A DNA stretch of 64,000 bases from Schistocephalus solidus (Eukaryota; Platyhelminthes; Cestoda; Diphyllobothriidea; Diphyllobothriidae): the NCBI GenBank assembly GCA_017591395.1, contig WEDG01001090.1:186001-250000 (forward strand). Reading direction: 5' to 3'. The first letter of the stretch is position 1; each line of letters opens with the position of its first letter. Below, piece after piece: positions 11,640 to 25,093 of the stretch. The translations under genes were made by a program, and so were the position numbers. Below the pieces are notes generated by a model, which worked only from the letters and a program-made list of their open reading frames with translations, searched no databases and was not told the DNA's origin.

Positions 11640-12640
11640 TTTTCTAACTGACCAGACTACGCTCAGAGGTTGCCAAATTATTTGACACTTAGCAATTCTC
11701 CTCAGGCCTTGCCCTCCAACCAAAACACTTAACCGTTTGAGAACACTACATTTTCTGCAGTTTAAGTTCCTGACGCTCGTGAGGATTAAACATTTATAGG
11801 TGGGCATTTAGAATGGCTAGTGAATGCTGTTTCCCCAGCCTTGGTGTGTACTACTTAACTAGTATTGGTTAATGGTATCTGTATGTTTGTCTGCGAGAGC
11901 TTTAAATAGGAGCCCGAGGCTATACGAAAGGCTCGTATTCCGTCCATTAGTCAGTCTACATAGCTGAACGCCACTCAAACACTACTTGGTATATAATCGA
12001 TCGTAACCGCGATCATGTAAGCTCGCGGATCAACAGACAACGCGTCCAATTTAAGTCCGACTGACTTTGTGTTCAAATTTCAAGTCTTCTTGACAGGGTT
12101 TGGTGCAGTCTGGTTTCCAATAACAGTCGACTTTGACTGCTAAATCCGGTCTTTTCCGTCTTAACTCGAAGAGTATTGAGCCGGATATAATTCTTGATGG
12201 TCCCTCCTTCGTAGCAAATTCCCTTTCCGGGGCACTCCATGCCCCTCGGGTAAGCTCCTTGTAAAGGAGGTAGCAAAAACTAATATGGTCGTTTGTAACT
12301 CTCTGATGACCTGTTAGTAGTCTTAATGGCCTAAATATTGTTGACGAATTTCGGAGACTTAATGTCTTGATTATCACCGTATAGTATAAGTAACCTAAAA
12401 CCTATTTAGAACCAGACGTGCCAGTCTTATATAGTTCACATGTTTGACTGCCTTCTCATCCTTCTTCTCTTTGAGGGCTTTTAAATGATGCTTGATGTTT
12501 TACTGGTTGGTTGTCGCCCTCAAGTACAAGTTACCCGTTCGTCTTACCTCGATACTTGTCCTCAGTTTGAACTCCGGTGTCCAAAACCCTTATTTTAACA
12601 ACTCGCGTGTTAAAAGGAAATACTAATATTTCCCTAATTT
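11640..12640. other. Upstream flank of the RNF103-like gene
   Basis: No clear gene. A minus-strand frame at 12051-12377 is open for 108 codons but shows no motif. The sequence just before 12650 (CCCTAATTTTAG, then 6 nt, then ATG) would serve as a splice or trans-splice acceptor. Confidence 0.3.
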
Positions 12641-12649
12641 TAGAAACTT

Positions 12650-15600
12650 ATGGACAGTCTTGCCTTGCCTTCGGATGGTGTCCAGTCCCAGGAACTCAAA
12701 CAGTGGCTACTTCGCCTAAAGTATTCGTTCATTCTTCGCCAACGGCGTGTAGGCAAATCTACTAGACGACGACCACAGCGGCACAGTGCATTCATTTCAA
12801 ACCGTTGTCTTCATCTTAATGTTCTCCTTGGCTTGGCGGCATCGGCGTATTTTTTGTCAAGCAAAAATCCCACATTAGATCAGTTGATTCAAGAAAGTGG
12901 TCTTCAGTCCGTTGATCAAATATTCTCTGACCAAAGTCGGTCGGAAAAAACCCTGAAGGCCAATGTGATAAAGTCTGTCTTGCGGCAACGGGGCGTCTTT
13001 TCGGAATCGGCTCTGGAAAGAAAAGACCTCGAGGCACTTGCCGCACGATCAGGTACATTTTCTTTTGCAAGCAAGATATGACCTTACACCATTCCTCTCA
13101 CTAACTCTTATCCCTGTTTTTATCCGCAGGCGATATTAGCAGACAGGAAGCACTCTCAGCGCTCTCTGCCGATGCCCGCTTGCAGCAGTTCAATTCATCA
13201 TGCGATCCGGACTCCCGTCTGTACTACGACCAGTTCCTCTCCCCCACGACGTCCACGCCCTCTTTTCCCTCCGTGACATCTTTGCCGCCAGTGTGCGCCT
13301 CCCAGTCCTCATTTCCACCGAAGACAGTTATATTTGACAGTGTCACTCTGTTCGTTGAGCGAATTGAAGACAACAAACAAAGCATTTGGATTCTTTCCGT
13401 GAAAAATTCCACCCTTACTCGACACTGTTCTACCTCTCTTATGCATGGACGGAAACGAACTAAATGCTCCAAGACTGGGGAAATATCGACTCCGGTCACT
13501 CCAACCACGTGGGGCCATCTTGTGCGCCGTTTTAAGGCCTTTGATGTACGCTTCGGAATCTTGTTGTGTGACAAACTCGATGAGTACGTGCTCATTTTTG
13601 TCTTTTTTTCTTTCTATACATGCAAACACAGAGAAATCGGCTTCTTATTTGACTGGTTCTTTTCGCTGGGCAACAGTTCGATCGGCCTTGTTGAGGATTT
13701 CCACCATGTGTCCCAACACACAGTGGATGCAGAGACGGTGACTTTCACGTGATTTAGTTTATAGTCGTGGTAGAATTGCGAAGTATCGACTGCCCTCTCT
13801 TCTCTCGCACCCGAGTCTGGTATCAAGTAAGAGTCAAGAAAACCGTAGGCACCAGAGGAACTCGCACCTAGGTCTACCACCACACTCCTTTGGTATACAC
13901 ACAAAGAATCAGGATCTCACACAACCAGAACTGGGGTGGGGAGCACCATCATCAGCGCCTTATAAGACGTAACGAGCTGACTCAGAAGTCGAGAGAAAGC
14001 GATGGTGATCCTCCCTGCACCGAACGACCCAAAAATTCTTTTGTGCATCCTTCACAGAATGCGTTTCACTGCCGTCAGACCTGCCGTTTAAAGTATGCAC
14101 ATCATTGCTAAGACTGTTTTGCGCAAATTCTTCCGTATAGTGCGTTTTTTCAATAACTTGGTTATACCACTAAGGCCTTCAGTTACCCGTACTGTCTTCT
14201 GATTATTCTTATCATTTCTACTGACCCCCTTTACTGATTTCAGCCATTTGAGAGCTTGCAATTTTTTTAAAACAGAACACGCTTATTGATTCCACTTGTT
14301 GCCCATCCCGAGTTCCGAGCCTAAGACTATTAGTCATCAAGAGCACCGGTTCACGCGATTTTTAATTGAACGTTCATCCACACTCTAGGCAAATTTCTTT
14401 GTTTTTGTAACCACCGAAATCGGTCAGTATCTCGTCTGCGAAAATATTGCCCCCGTTTTTGTCGTCGTTATTTTTCGCTGCCTTTTATGACACATCTCCA
14501 GTAAATAGCCATGAGCAGAAGGGTCCGAAAAGCTCCGTCAGCCGGTCTAATTAATCCAACTTAGCCACTACGGCAGAAGCCTTCAATGGGATACAACTTT
14601 TGCCATTCCTTTGGGATTATGGATTGCCTGTCGCCATTTAGCCTCCCATGAGAGCTTTAACCTGGCGTTCTAAACCAAAACAGAGTCAATGGGTTCATTC
14701 TGGCTGCTAGATAGGTGAAGTTTCATTCATGCTTTGACCGTTTCCGCGTTGTGGAATTTCGGGCTAGAATTTTGGAGGTGGATTCAGTTTTCTGTTGCAG
14801 TTTCAGGTACTTACTTATAATTACCTCTATCAGAATATGGAGTTTGCGCTTTCGAAATATATCTGAATTCTTTATTAGTCGTTCCTTTTGTCGCAGGCTG
14901 TGGTACCCTAACACTGATCGCCTGCTCTTGACACTCGACACTCCTTGCTATTATTCTCTTCTTTTTTCTTCAACACTTGCTTATATCTTCTTTCCTCCCC
15001 TTTCAGTATCTGCAAAGCCCACGGCTTCTCAACCTCCCATCTCATACTGGCTTTGCCAAATTCCATTGGCAATGGACGACACGCAGTAGAGTTTCGTAGG
15101 TTCAACTTCCCCAATTTGATGCCGACGACTGTATGCAACGATCTGTCGACTGAGGGAAGACGGGTTTGTATCGGTCAGGCAGATCAAGTATCCAGATGGC
15201 TCGAGGGAGTCCTTTCCGAGCGAGTGTCACTTCTGACTTCTCCGAATCAGCTCCTTCCCAAATATGCTAATCCGCTGTCAACAGAATGGACATTTTGGCC
15301 TGACTTTATGTGGCAAAAGCCGCAGCCGTTGCATTTAGTTTGGGTGCCGGGCGTGCGTTTACTCAACCGCACTTATCCAGTCAACGGTGAGCAACATTCC
15401 ATTGAATTTCGTCCACCTATGGCGTTCTCCGCGCTCGCTGTCCCACACATGGAAAGATCACGACTCTGGCGTTTAGACAGCCACGATATGAGCTTCTCAG
15501 AGGACAAGTCGCCTTTTCATGAGGACTGGCCGCTCTCCAACCACGTGGCTCCACATTCACAAGTTTTGGCACAGTTGGGCTGCTCTCACACCAACCTCAG

Positions 15601-17548
15601 CGGTCACGCCGCTTTTGTTCTGATAACACCCGAGGGAACGTGCCAACTACTCATCCCATCATTGTCAGACAAAATGCACTTAGCCTATTCACACATGAAT
15701 GCCCTACTCCACTGGAATTTTCCCTCTACAAATGACGTCTTTATTGCTGGTCTGGTTATTTTAAACTTCGTATTTGTTCTCCGGTCCTTTCTCAGCCTAG
15801 TTATCTTTCTCCTCCACTCCAAGTTAGTGCATAATTTCAGCCAACATGTTGGCGCACTTATTCCTTGTCGTCTTTTGGCCAAGAAACCAAAAGCCTGCAA
15901 AATGATGAGTACTGCGATGAGGACTCGGGTTTGCCTAATTCTGAACGTTGTTCAAACCACGTTTGCTGGCTGGAGCAATTACACACCTACAAAAATTGCG
16001 CTTCCGACGTCGCAAGTTATGCAACCTGCAGAAAACCTTAGCAGCTTCACTTCATTGATATGCCTTTGGGTGAACGCTTCGGTCCTGCTTGTCTTTCAAC
16101 TTTTCATGGCCAATTTGCTCTTCCTCTTGGCTGCCCTCCCTGTAATTAATATAATGGGCCGTGCCCTGCCCCTCGTTAGCGTCCTTCTCAGGCTCCTCCG
16201 CGGCTTTGTATCGTCATTCGGTGTCTACAGCTTGTGCATTGAATTTTCCCTGTATTGCCTTGCGCATATAACACTATGTACGATCATCGCGTCACTAGCA
16301 ATCAATATAGTTTGCACCTTTCTGGTTTGCAAGCTCCTCGGTGTTTTCCTCAAGTATCGGTCAGCAATACACTTCTCCGATTCACAACAGCGGACTCCTT
16401 ATGCTCCTTGTCTAGCGAAACTCTTTAGGATGAACTATATCTCCGCTGCCCTCAATTCTCCGGCCTCATTGGCTCGCTACCTTGTCCTTTCTGATACAGA
16501 GTTTACCAACGAACCACCCAGTTCTCCGGGTTCTTCTGACACTGACCTTTCTTCGGGTACACCTGGGCTCTGCATGTCCTCACTTGGAAGTGTTAGGGTG
16601 TCTGAAACTGCCAGGCTGTACAAGAAGGTCATGGAGTTGGAGCGAGCGGTAACAGGGTCGTCAGGTCACATTTTGGACGCTGCGGACACTGAGCAGATTC
16701 TGCATCTCTTACGCTCTCAAAGCACCACTACCAACCGGAGAAGCAACGGTCAATCGAATACACTAAATCCCTCTGAGCCGCCAGCTAAGATCTACAGCTG
16801 GAAGTTTTCCGGTGTAGAGACTACTGATCAACCTGCCCGACGAGGAAGAATCTGTGGCTCTCCACGACAGGATTACATTGAAGAGCTGAGTTTCCCCAGC
16901 TTCCAACCCCAGAACCCTCTTTCGGAGGATGAACGATACGACGCGGAATCGGAGACTGATGAAGCTGCGGTTGCTGGGACTAGCAGAAAGGTAGTTAGAC
17001 ACCGACGCAGGAATCAGAACGGCGGTCGGCAGTGCCAGTCGTCTCCTTTCTCGTCTTCTTCGTCGTCGATAGACGATGATTGTCGGCTACCTGTACACGA
17101 ATTGGGAACTGATAAGTCTGACTCTCCACTACACATAATGGTCGGATGGCCAAGTTGGGTCGTACCTTGCGACTGCTGCGTGGTCTGTTGGCGTGAGTTT
17201 GAGATTGATAACGACCTGGCGGCACTCGTTTGTGGCCACGCCTTTCACTCACCCTGCGTTAAACAGTGGCTTGACATGGGTCGGCTTATTTGTCCGGTCT
17301 GTCGTTGGCCAGCCAATGTTTCTCACCAACAGCGGGAACGCCAGCTCATTGGTCAGTTGGTCAAATCTCTCAGGAGTTGCGCACGCGTCCCTAGGCATTC
17401 CTCTGTATCTTCGAATTTGGTCGGTACCACTCTGATCAAGTCACTGCCCACCTTGTTCTTATCCTTTCCGCACGGATTCTATTCACCCAACCGACTACTT
17501 CCCCATCAGAGACCCCCAATTTCCTTCTGTATCTTGCTGCCCTCCTAA
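12650..17548 (+). CDS. RNF103: RNF103/KF-1-like ER-membrane RING-H2 E3 ubiquitin ligase
   Basis: Probable E3 ligase of the ER membrane; vertebrate RNF103 acts in ER-associated degradation. Exons are 12650-13052, 13130-13583 and 15007-17548, with GT-AG introns of 77 and 1423 nt in phases 1 and 2; together they give 1133 codons. Exon 1 has a hydrophobic segment (VLLGLAASAYFL), then LRQRGVFSESALERKDLEAL, and runs into exon 2 at SGDIS, matching the family's N-terminal segment. The exon 2/3 junction gives FGILLCDKLD-DICKAHGF, in line with the family. Hydrophobic stretches near residues 528-555, 640-665 and 693-735 suggest about four membrane spans. The C-terminal RING near residues 1007-1052 reads CCVVC...CGHAFHSPC...CPVCRW and keeps the C3H2C3 ligands and the family's PVCRW. 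At 1132 aa it is far longer than the human protein (about 685), mainly through a Ser-rich region of about 270 residues before the RING. The start is the first in-frame ATG after an acceptor-like TTTTAG; an upstream exon is possible. Confidence 0.9.
13745..13905 (+). repeat. Dispersed repeat R, intronic fragment
   Basis: Within intron 2 of the RNF103-like gene. It matches 40150-40320 in order: CTCTCTTCTCTCGCACCCGAG, then a run like GAGTCAAGAAAACC, then CTACCACCACAC. Confidence 0.65.
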
Positions 17549-19320
17549 GTACAGCCATTATTTGTCGCTTTATTGAATTTCCTCGGCACATAGGCTCCCT
17601 CTTATACCTCATTGTAGGCCAACTCTGCCTGTTCAAACTGACACATGAAAAAAAAACAAAAAACGTAAATCTAATCGGAATATTTGCTGATATATTCTTT
17701 TGGCTCAGTATTTGTGTATTGCGTTTTGATGAAAATATACGCTCATTCAACTCGAACTCTCGCGTTGATGTTGCTCTGTATGAATTTTCATGTACGGTTG
17801 TGAATCTGGGTTGCACGGCGTTCTGTAACTTGTTTGATTACGGCAGGTGGGAGTATACTACCTCACTCTACTTCCTTTTTAGTCCTTGAAAGTTTTTGAG
17901 GAAAATAATCAGTTAGATTGGTGCAGGGTATGACCTCTCAAAGTCAAACTTTAATTATGTTGGCAATGTGGCCTGAGTAACCATGTGTTTAGCAAGGTGA
18001 CTTCATTTGAGTGAAGGAGAGCGCTAGTGGATTACTGGAAACATAAACTGCATTATATGTCCTGTTCGCAACTCAAAGACGAAATGAACAAACCGATATT
18101 TATGTCCGACCCGCTTACCTGGTTTTGCGCGAGCACATAGATTTGCACTACCCGTATTGTGTTAACAGTTATACTTCTTGCATGACCGAGTACCTTTGAC
18201 ACTGGTAGTTACCTGTTTAGTGAAGGTTACTTACCCATGTTTAAGATCTGAATTTATATTTTACTAAGTTGGATGTTACTTAGTAAGTGCTTGATTTTGC
18301 TGGCTTCGAGGGGCGGGCTTACTTAAGATTTTTTGTCGATTTTATTTCCTGTGGCTAAAAATGACACAAAAGGTTGTATAACTTTAGTAGGTAATGAGCT
18401 ATTGTCAGCTAACGATAGTGAACGAACCAGAAGTGGCTATTCGCCTCGGTAATACTTAACAAGCATAGTTCCCAGTTTCCAGCTCTAAACGACGTTGGCT
18501 TATCAGGTTTCCGCCTCTTTCAATGAATCATTCAAACGCTTAGTGTTTGGGGCCTAGTGTAACGACTTTCATATTGGTGAGTCTTTTGTCTCCCTCTGAT
18601 TTTGCGTGCCTGACTCGCTCCGACTGGTGACCACCCTTGTGCTGTACGGACTGTGCGCGGCCGCGGTCACATTAAAACACTCCGATCTCTGCCATCGCGT
18701 TTTTTTTATTCGAGTCAAGGAGACAGTATAACAGATTTCATTATGACACTCCGAACTCCAGAATTCTTTTCCTAACGGTCAGTAATGTAAAAAATTACCA
18801 GGCGCGAATCGTGAAAGGACTCTTAAGGGGGATATTTAAACTAGTTAGTAAAACAATGAATAGTTTTCTAGTCACAACAAATTTCGGGGCCTGTTTAAAA
18901 AAAGCGGGGCACCAGAAGTTCGGGAATGAATTTAAATCCAAAATTGAACCTGGTTAGCATCTTTCTGCGTGACTGGTGACTGTATCGAGTTTTAGGAATT
19001 TTTAACCTCTAGTCTGGGTCTTCCTTTAATTTGGTCCTTTTGGGGCAAACTATTCATGGTCCAGTTTTTCCCATGATATAATTACCATTCACAGGTATCA
19101 TTTTCGTAGTGTTCGATTGAAGTCCCTGTGTAAAAACCCGATGCGTTGTGTGGGGCAACCGGGTCGTGTGTGGCATGCGCAGACGGGTTGTTTAGCTCTG
19201 TCAGCCACTGCGTCCAATCTCCGCATCAGCTGACAGACTGGTTTCGAACAATGGACTGATGCCTGTGAGAGGGAAGAGAGTGTTTAGCGCATATTCCTCA
19301 CCTTAAACAATCTGATGCGC
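17549..19320. other. 3' flank of the RNF103-like gene, nothing else recognised
   Basis: No canonical AATAAA within the first 350 bp after the stop. AT-rich with no convincing exon. Confidence 0.35.
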
Positions 19321-19324
19321 TTGA

Positions 19325-19790
19325 ATCTATCAGCGTGCGCTAAAATCCATGGCTTGGAAGGCTGCCATCCGAGGGGTTAACACGGTGATCTCAGGGCGGA
19401 GAGGCGGGCTACAACGACTCCTTTTTTATGTGGCTTCTATGGCACTCCCACTCATTTGAAACCGTGCCGCCATTTTTGTTGTTTTTGTGAAATCCTGGTC
19501 CATTTTGAGCGGACCAGACGTGTGTGTCACGCATGGTTGGGTTGTTCAGCTCGGTCAGTCACTGATCCAGTTCCTGCCACCGGTCTTCCTGACCGTCATG
19601 ACACGGCGCCCAGGTGGGTGAAGGATGGGAGCATGCGTTAGCGTGTAATTCTACTATCACCATGAACAAATTCACATACAACTCATTGTCCATGCACCCA
19701 CCCTGCTGTGGAGCACACGGTGGACCACCTCGGATACGACGGTCGAACTCTCATTGATCTCCAAACTCTCCGGGGCACTTATCATCTGTT
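19325..19790 (+). repeat. Dispersed repeat R, copy
   Basis: Matches 35150-35560 in order and orientation: GGCTTGGAAGGC, TATGGCACTCCCA, TGCACCCACC.TGCTGT and GACGGTCGAA. The 19690-19745 part matches the reverse complement of 40087-40140. No coding capacity recognised; open frames inside are incidental. Confidence 0.7.
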
Positions 19791-19799
19791 CTGCTACCT

Positions 19800-22700
19800 C
19801 TGATGAGGGGTTCGAGTTGGAATCCGAAACGCCAGGCGAATAAAGCTCTTGTCCCAGGGATCGCATCTACTTCTTCTCAATTACTTCCTGTGACTCGCAT
19901 TTTCGCCTGTATCTGTAAAGTTGGCGGTGGTCTGTGTCTGTTCAATTGGTCGCAATTTACTGTGACGATCTTTTGCAGCTGAACTTCAGGTCATGAAATT
20001 TACAACTTCATTCAATGCTGCATATGTTGCCAAATTTGGCCTGTTGGCATCCTAATTAATTCACCACGAGTAAGCCTTGATGCGCCCATGAGGTATTACT
20101 TTGCATTCTGACCAATTTGCATGCTTTGTAATAAATTATGTGGATATTAGATGAAGCCGTACGATATTCTGAAAACATATTATTAATAAATTAGTAAATT
20201 GTTTTGTTAACAGTACTTTCACAGTAACGACTTTCGGGAAGCCGGATTACAGCCTTCGTTCAATTATAAAATTTTAAGGAGCTGAACGTTTTGCACAATA
20301 GGAATAAGAAAGAAATTTTTCTGCGTTTTCTAGGCACTGTGGTCGCATCACGTGTTAGTTTTCAAAAATGAAGAATGTTTGATATGCTTTTATTTATGGG
20401 TGTCATTTACGCATGTCAACGGCAAAAGAGGTTTTACTGCATGCTGAGTGTATGCCTTATCGTGGGTTGTCGTTTCATGCCAATGTTTCATGTAGGCTAT
20501 TTTGAAGTTTCAGCCGATGTTTCATGAATGTTGACGCTTACTGTATGCACTGTAGAGGCCGAAGCTGCCGAACCATGGTCAGGGCTTCTTTAAAATGCTT
20601 CTCACTAGAAAATATTGCCTAAACTTAGAGGATTACGGTGATGATGCTTCATGCGTATTCATGCGAGGCCTCCAGAAGTTTCCACATTATGAGGTTTTTT
20701 TCAATTACAGCAGTTCCTTGACAAAAGTTTGAAGGAAATGATACGGGCTTACAGAATCATTTCAAATTGTGGACTCTTCTAAGGAGCTAAGCTTCTACTG
20801 TGCCATTGCAGTAGCCCCAACCAGTCTGCGGTATAACAGGCTAATTAGCTAATGTTAGGTATTTGACAGTTTTTCCAATTTCATCCGAGAAGTCATTGAC
20901 GAAAGGCCATACAAGCAAGTTCTTTTCTTAAATCTGATCGCAAGTTCGGCCTTAAAATTTAAGAAAAAAATTGGTTCAGGCCGAAACCGCCTTGGCTTGA
21001 ACCGTCAGCTCCTGTTCTAGGGTTTCTCAAAAATTAACAGTTAAGCACTGTGACCAATTTGGTCTGCTATCACTATATATTGACTGAGAATGGGCGCGCA
21101 TGACTTTACTGAGGGCATATGGAGCGTGTATCCTATAGAAACGATATTTCCCGTTGACTGTCTCTGGAGGCGTACCGACCCCCAAGTCTTTACTGTCGTC
21201 CTCATCACTGAAATCCGGCATAATGAGATCGAATAAAAAAGTGAACTTTGCAACTTCTTGATTTTAATTCTGACGTTGCAACTGTCGGACAGTTTGTTGA
21301 TCTACTCGTATTCCACTTCCACTATTTGTCTGTCTGTTTTTCTTTTGGAGGACGAGATCACAAATACGATGGTCCACTTTTATTCCAATATGCAAAATAA
21401 GTTAGTCATACAAATCCTTTTTAGCTGTCGTTATGCATTGTCGTTCGGAGTTAAGAATTTACTTTTCAGTCCGTTTTTCGAAAGCACAGTATTTAGACAT
21501 AAGCTGAACAATTTGGGTCTGTCCTTTCACTTCAAGGCCGATTTTTCTCTTCGCTACTACAGAAGTTGAAATGCTGCTCATTGTTTTATGCAGATTTATC
21601 TCTCTACAGAGTCGCCTTAACTTCGTCGTTTATGCCGACCAATTTACTGTGATCTAACCGGAACATTAGGAGTCATTAACTGAGCAGGTTAGTGTCTATT
21701 CCTGTTTACTGGAGTTTTTACTGCAAAACCTATGCCTTACGTAACACGAAATTCAGCGTTTTTTCGGTCCCCAATCGGGCTCTTTTTGACGTGTGGTATT
21801 ACTTCTTGTGGTTTATCTCCCCACTAAGCAGCCCCTACTTTCAACTCATTTAAATTTCAATGCCCCGTCAGATTTTCATCCTAGCATCCATTCTCTGCGT
21901 TTTTTACACCCTCACCCCTCTTGTCACGCGTTGTCAGTCTATTCTATCAGTCGAATCTCCTGACGTTGCATGCTTTGGAACTTTTGAGGTTCTCCTCGTT
22001 CTGGTTTGCTGGTTCTTGCACTGGCCGATTTTTTAACTGTGGCCCTGTGACTTCTGCTTGACCGCCCGATTTTCGCCAGAGAACGTCCTTTGACCGTGTT
22101 AGTTGGTTTGAGAGATGCTTTATAGGCAGTGTGCATGTGGGTTAAGCCGCATGCGACCAAACCCAAAAAATTTGAAAAAAGTGCATTAATCGGAGGGTTA
22201 TAAGAAAATGCACTCGCTCGTTGGACCGTTATCTACCTCAAGTAATTAACCGATTAGACCGAGATTCGCTGACCCTATCGGACTTCATTTTGTTTATTGA
22301 GTCCAAGTTTCTTACTGTTCTCTTGCAGTTAAAGTAACTCTTTAAAATTTGAAATAAATACCTCGCTTTTGACGTACATGTGTGTTGCCCACATTAAAAG
22401 GATGTTGTTCCCCCTTTCTACTTGAGTTATTAGGACCATGGGTTAAGAGAGAGAGAGGTTAGCTCAATTTCCACATTAGGCATTTCCTTTCTTCCTATAA
22501 ACAACCAAATGAACTTCAGAACTTTCGTTGTGCGCTAACCGTCGTTGTTTTACCTATATTCAGCTAGTTGGCTAACTTGCTTTCCCTTCGAACCAAGTAG
22601 CACATTGTGCTGTCTCATTTTGAACGTAGTCCATATGGCCCCATTACCCACCTAAGAGTCGAGCCTCCCTTCTTGAAGCCCTATGCGTGCGGAGTTATAG

Positions 22701-24075
22701 GTACGATCGTGCATTGCAGGCATAAACGGGCTCCTTAGCTTTTTCTGCCAGTGCACCCTGGCCTTAACCTTGCCTAACCTTCAGAAAGCCGTGGGTGCGA
22801 GTACTCCAGATGCTGCGCAAGTCTAGTCCGCCTTCGAAAAGCCCGTGTGCGAGTTACCAAGTTGCCTACCCGCGACAATTGAGCTATCGTATGGCAAATT
22901 ATTCAGTTTTCATGCGCATATGGTTGAATAACCCAATAGGACGACGAGTGGTGTGAGGACAGCATGTGTAGATTAAAGGTTTTTTTTACTTTTTTTGGCG
23001 AGTTCCTCACCCTCATTGCTTCCGAAACTCAGCCTGTGCCTAAAAATTACAGTATAATTTATCACAGTAGACACATGCTATGCTACAAATTCGTCTGCAT
23101 GCAAACCCTGCGAAATTACAGAAGAATGTTGCAGTTACTCAGGCGGCAAATGCCACAATTTCGCTACCACTAACACCTATTTATACCCAACTCCATCGAA
23201 CGCGGCGAAAAGTCTACACTAGATCAAATGGCAAACTTTAACGCGTGACGTCTCGTCTCCTAAGACCACTGTGGATCAACATCTTCCACAGACCTGGGGC
23301 AAACATCCGACATCTGATCCTGCAATTAAAAATCTTTCCGCCTCGTTTGTCGAATCTAGTCAGCTCCTGTAAAGTTAAGCTTATTGGAGCATCTGAAAAA
23401 CGACTACAGACCCACGTATGAGAACCGGGATAATGCAGATTATGGACCAGTTAAACTTTCATTGACTTTCCTAAACCACAAAATCCTAGATTGCGGGAAC
23501 GACTTAATGGAAAAAAAATAATCGAGACCTAGCACACGAGGACCACATCCACTAACAGCTGTATGGTCCTTCTTGTGGCGCACCACTCTTTCCAGATACC
23601 ACTTTATGACCAGGATAGCAGACGGGAACCTAAACGAAGCGTTAACATTGACAGAATCTAGGGCACTCACGCACTTAATTGCGTCCCAGCCCTGGTCGCA
23701 CGCAGGCATAACCTTCAACACTAGCGCACCAATCACCTAACAGCAGATTAGGCTAAGGACAATCAAGATGTGGAAAGGAAACTAGCGGAACAGGGACGAC
23801 AAATAAGTTCGGTGCAGATGTCGTCAATAACCTCTAGCGTCCAAACACTGGCTGCTGGAGGATCAGCATGATAGGAGGCGTGTAGTTGGACAACGTCCCA
23901 TCACCTGTTCTGTCATGGCGACTGCAGAGGGGACAATGTTACTAACGACACGCTAACGTGATGGTTACCTGCTACAAATAATGGGTTACTGTGAAAATCA
24001 AAGTCAGTGATGAAAGCTCACCTGTTTTGAAACATCAGGACACTAGAAACATGACTTCTCATCTTGAATTTTGTG
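19800..24075. other. Gene-poor stretch
   Basis: No supported exon. The frame at 21027-21221 (-), starting MPDFSDEDDSKD, looks acidic but lacks clear splice support and partners. Otherwise AT-rich DNA with no recognised repeat. Confidence 0.35.
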
Positions 24076-24079
24076 GAAA

Positions 24080-24840
24080 ATTCCGAGTTTCAATTCCAGG
24101 CTATGGAAACCTGGCATTGGGTATCGCGTCTGATGGCTAATAAACAAAAACTGGCCGTTTCATTCTCCCTAGTGTTTGCCGGTACTGCCCTCATATGTTC
24201 ACCGAGTCAGGTCTGTAGTCCTCTCCGATGTAATTAACTTCACAGGAATACCATTGAACCCGGCAGATGATGTTTCACCTAGTCGCAGTGAGGCGTTTGG
24301 TCTCAGGACTACATTTCGAATGGCTGACTCCGGCCGGTGGGCAATGCCGGTTTCTAGTGGTCTTAAGAAACAAAAGGCCGCCTCAGGAACGCCGTCAATA
24401 TATGGAAGCGCTTGCCATATTTTTGGTTCTTCATTCATCGGACTTCGGCGTGGCCTGGACTACGTGCCTTGTTCGATGAAGTTGCGAGGATACCTGTTGG
24501 CCGTTAAGAGACGCTGGAGGTATCGTAGTTTTGTCTTTTTATTGTCCGGCTCTTTACAGTGTTTTTCCCTTTCTGGTGACCGGCACCAAGGTGTGAACGC
24601 TGGCCCGCGACGAGAGGCACTTAGACAGAGCACAGTCTGTCATCCTCCTTCCCCCTGACCCGCCACCGGTGCGACATTCAGGCGAATTATGAACTCCAAC
24701 GTCAAAACACCGCATTTCATCGGTACTAGCATTCTGCCTACATCACTAGCCGCTCTGCGGCTGCTGGCGGGGCTCTAGAGGGAACCCCAAGGCACGACGA
24801 GATGAGTGAGTCCTGTAACCGATCGGTGAGCGCCCAACTA
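24080..24840 (+). mobile_element. tRNA-derived SINE split by an insertion
   Basis: The left part (24080-24186) holds a B-box-like GTTTCAATTCC and the body with GATGGCTAATAA and CCGTTTCATTCTCCCT. The right part (24721-24840) holds the tail TCTGCCTACATCACTAGCCG through CGATCGGTGAGCG. Joining the two parts at CGGTACT restores the length of the family consensus seen at 26960-27248. Confidence 0.75.
24187..24720. mobile_element. 534-bp insertion with 7-bp target-site duplication
   Basis: Interrupts the SINE. CGGTACT occurs at 24180-24186 and 24721-24727, as expected of a target-site duplication. The insert has no terminal inverted repeat, no TG...CA ends and no poly(A) tail. A 160-codon frame (24176-24658) runs through it but has no recognisable domain. 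Element type unknown. Confidence 0.6.
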
Positions 24841-24842
24841 GC

Positions 24843-24911
<69 letters not shown>
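24843..24911. repeat. (AT)n microsatellite
   Basis: About 34 AT units directly after the SINE tail. Confidence 0.95.
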
Positions 24912-24915
<4 letters not shown>

Positions 24916-25040
24916 GTGTGCGGCTAACCGATCTGCTTAAGGAACATGTATGTTCCGTTGTGCCCTGGAGCTCACATTAGAGCCCTCGCAGGCGGTCGCA
25001 TAGCGACGTGTAGCTATGATAGAGTGGAACCGACGAAGAC

Positions 25041-25042
<2 letters not shown>

Positions 25043-25091
<49 letters not shown>
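25043..25091. repeat. (AT)n microsatellite
   Basis: A second AT tract 130 bp downstream, 5' of the Penelope-like element. Confidence 0.95.

Positions 25092-25093
<2 letters not shown>

Noticed and set aside
12051..12377. 108-codon minus-strand frame upstream of the RNF103-like gene
   Set aside because: No motif, a competing open frame in the same DNA, and no splice or poly(A) support.
14897..14945. Possible extra RNF103 exon after TCGCAG, encoding LWYPNTDRLLLTLDTP
   Set aside because: It is in phase on entry but has no usable donor before the next acceptor. Direct joining of 13583 to 15007 is in phase and gives the conserved family segment.
21027..21221. Acidic minus-strand frame MPDFSDEDDSKD as a first exon
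   Set aside because: No partner exons, no clear donor and no homology; short frames of this size are common by chance.
24176..24658. 160-codon frame inside the SINE insertion as a gene
   Set aside because: No domain recognised, and it starts inside the SINE, so it is probably a chance frame in GC-rich DNA.
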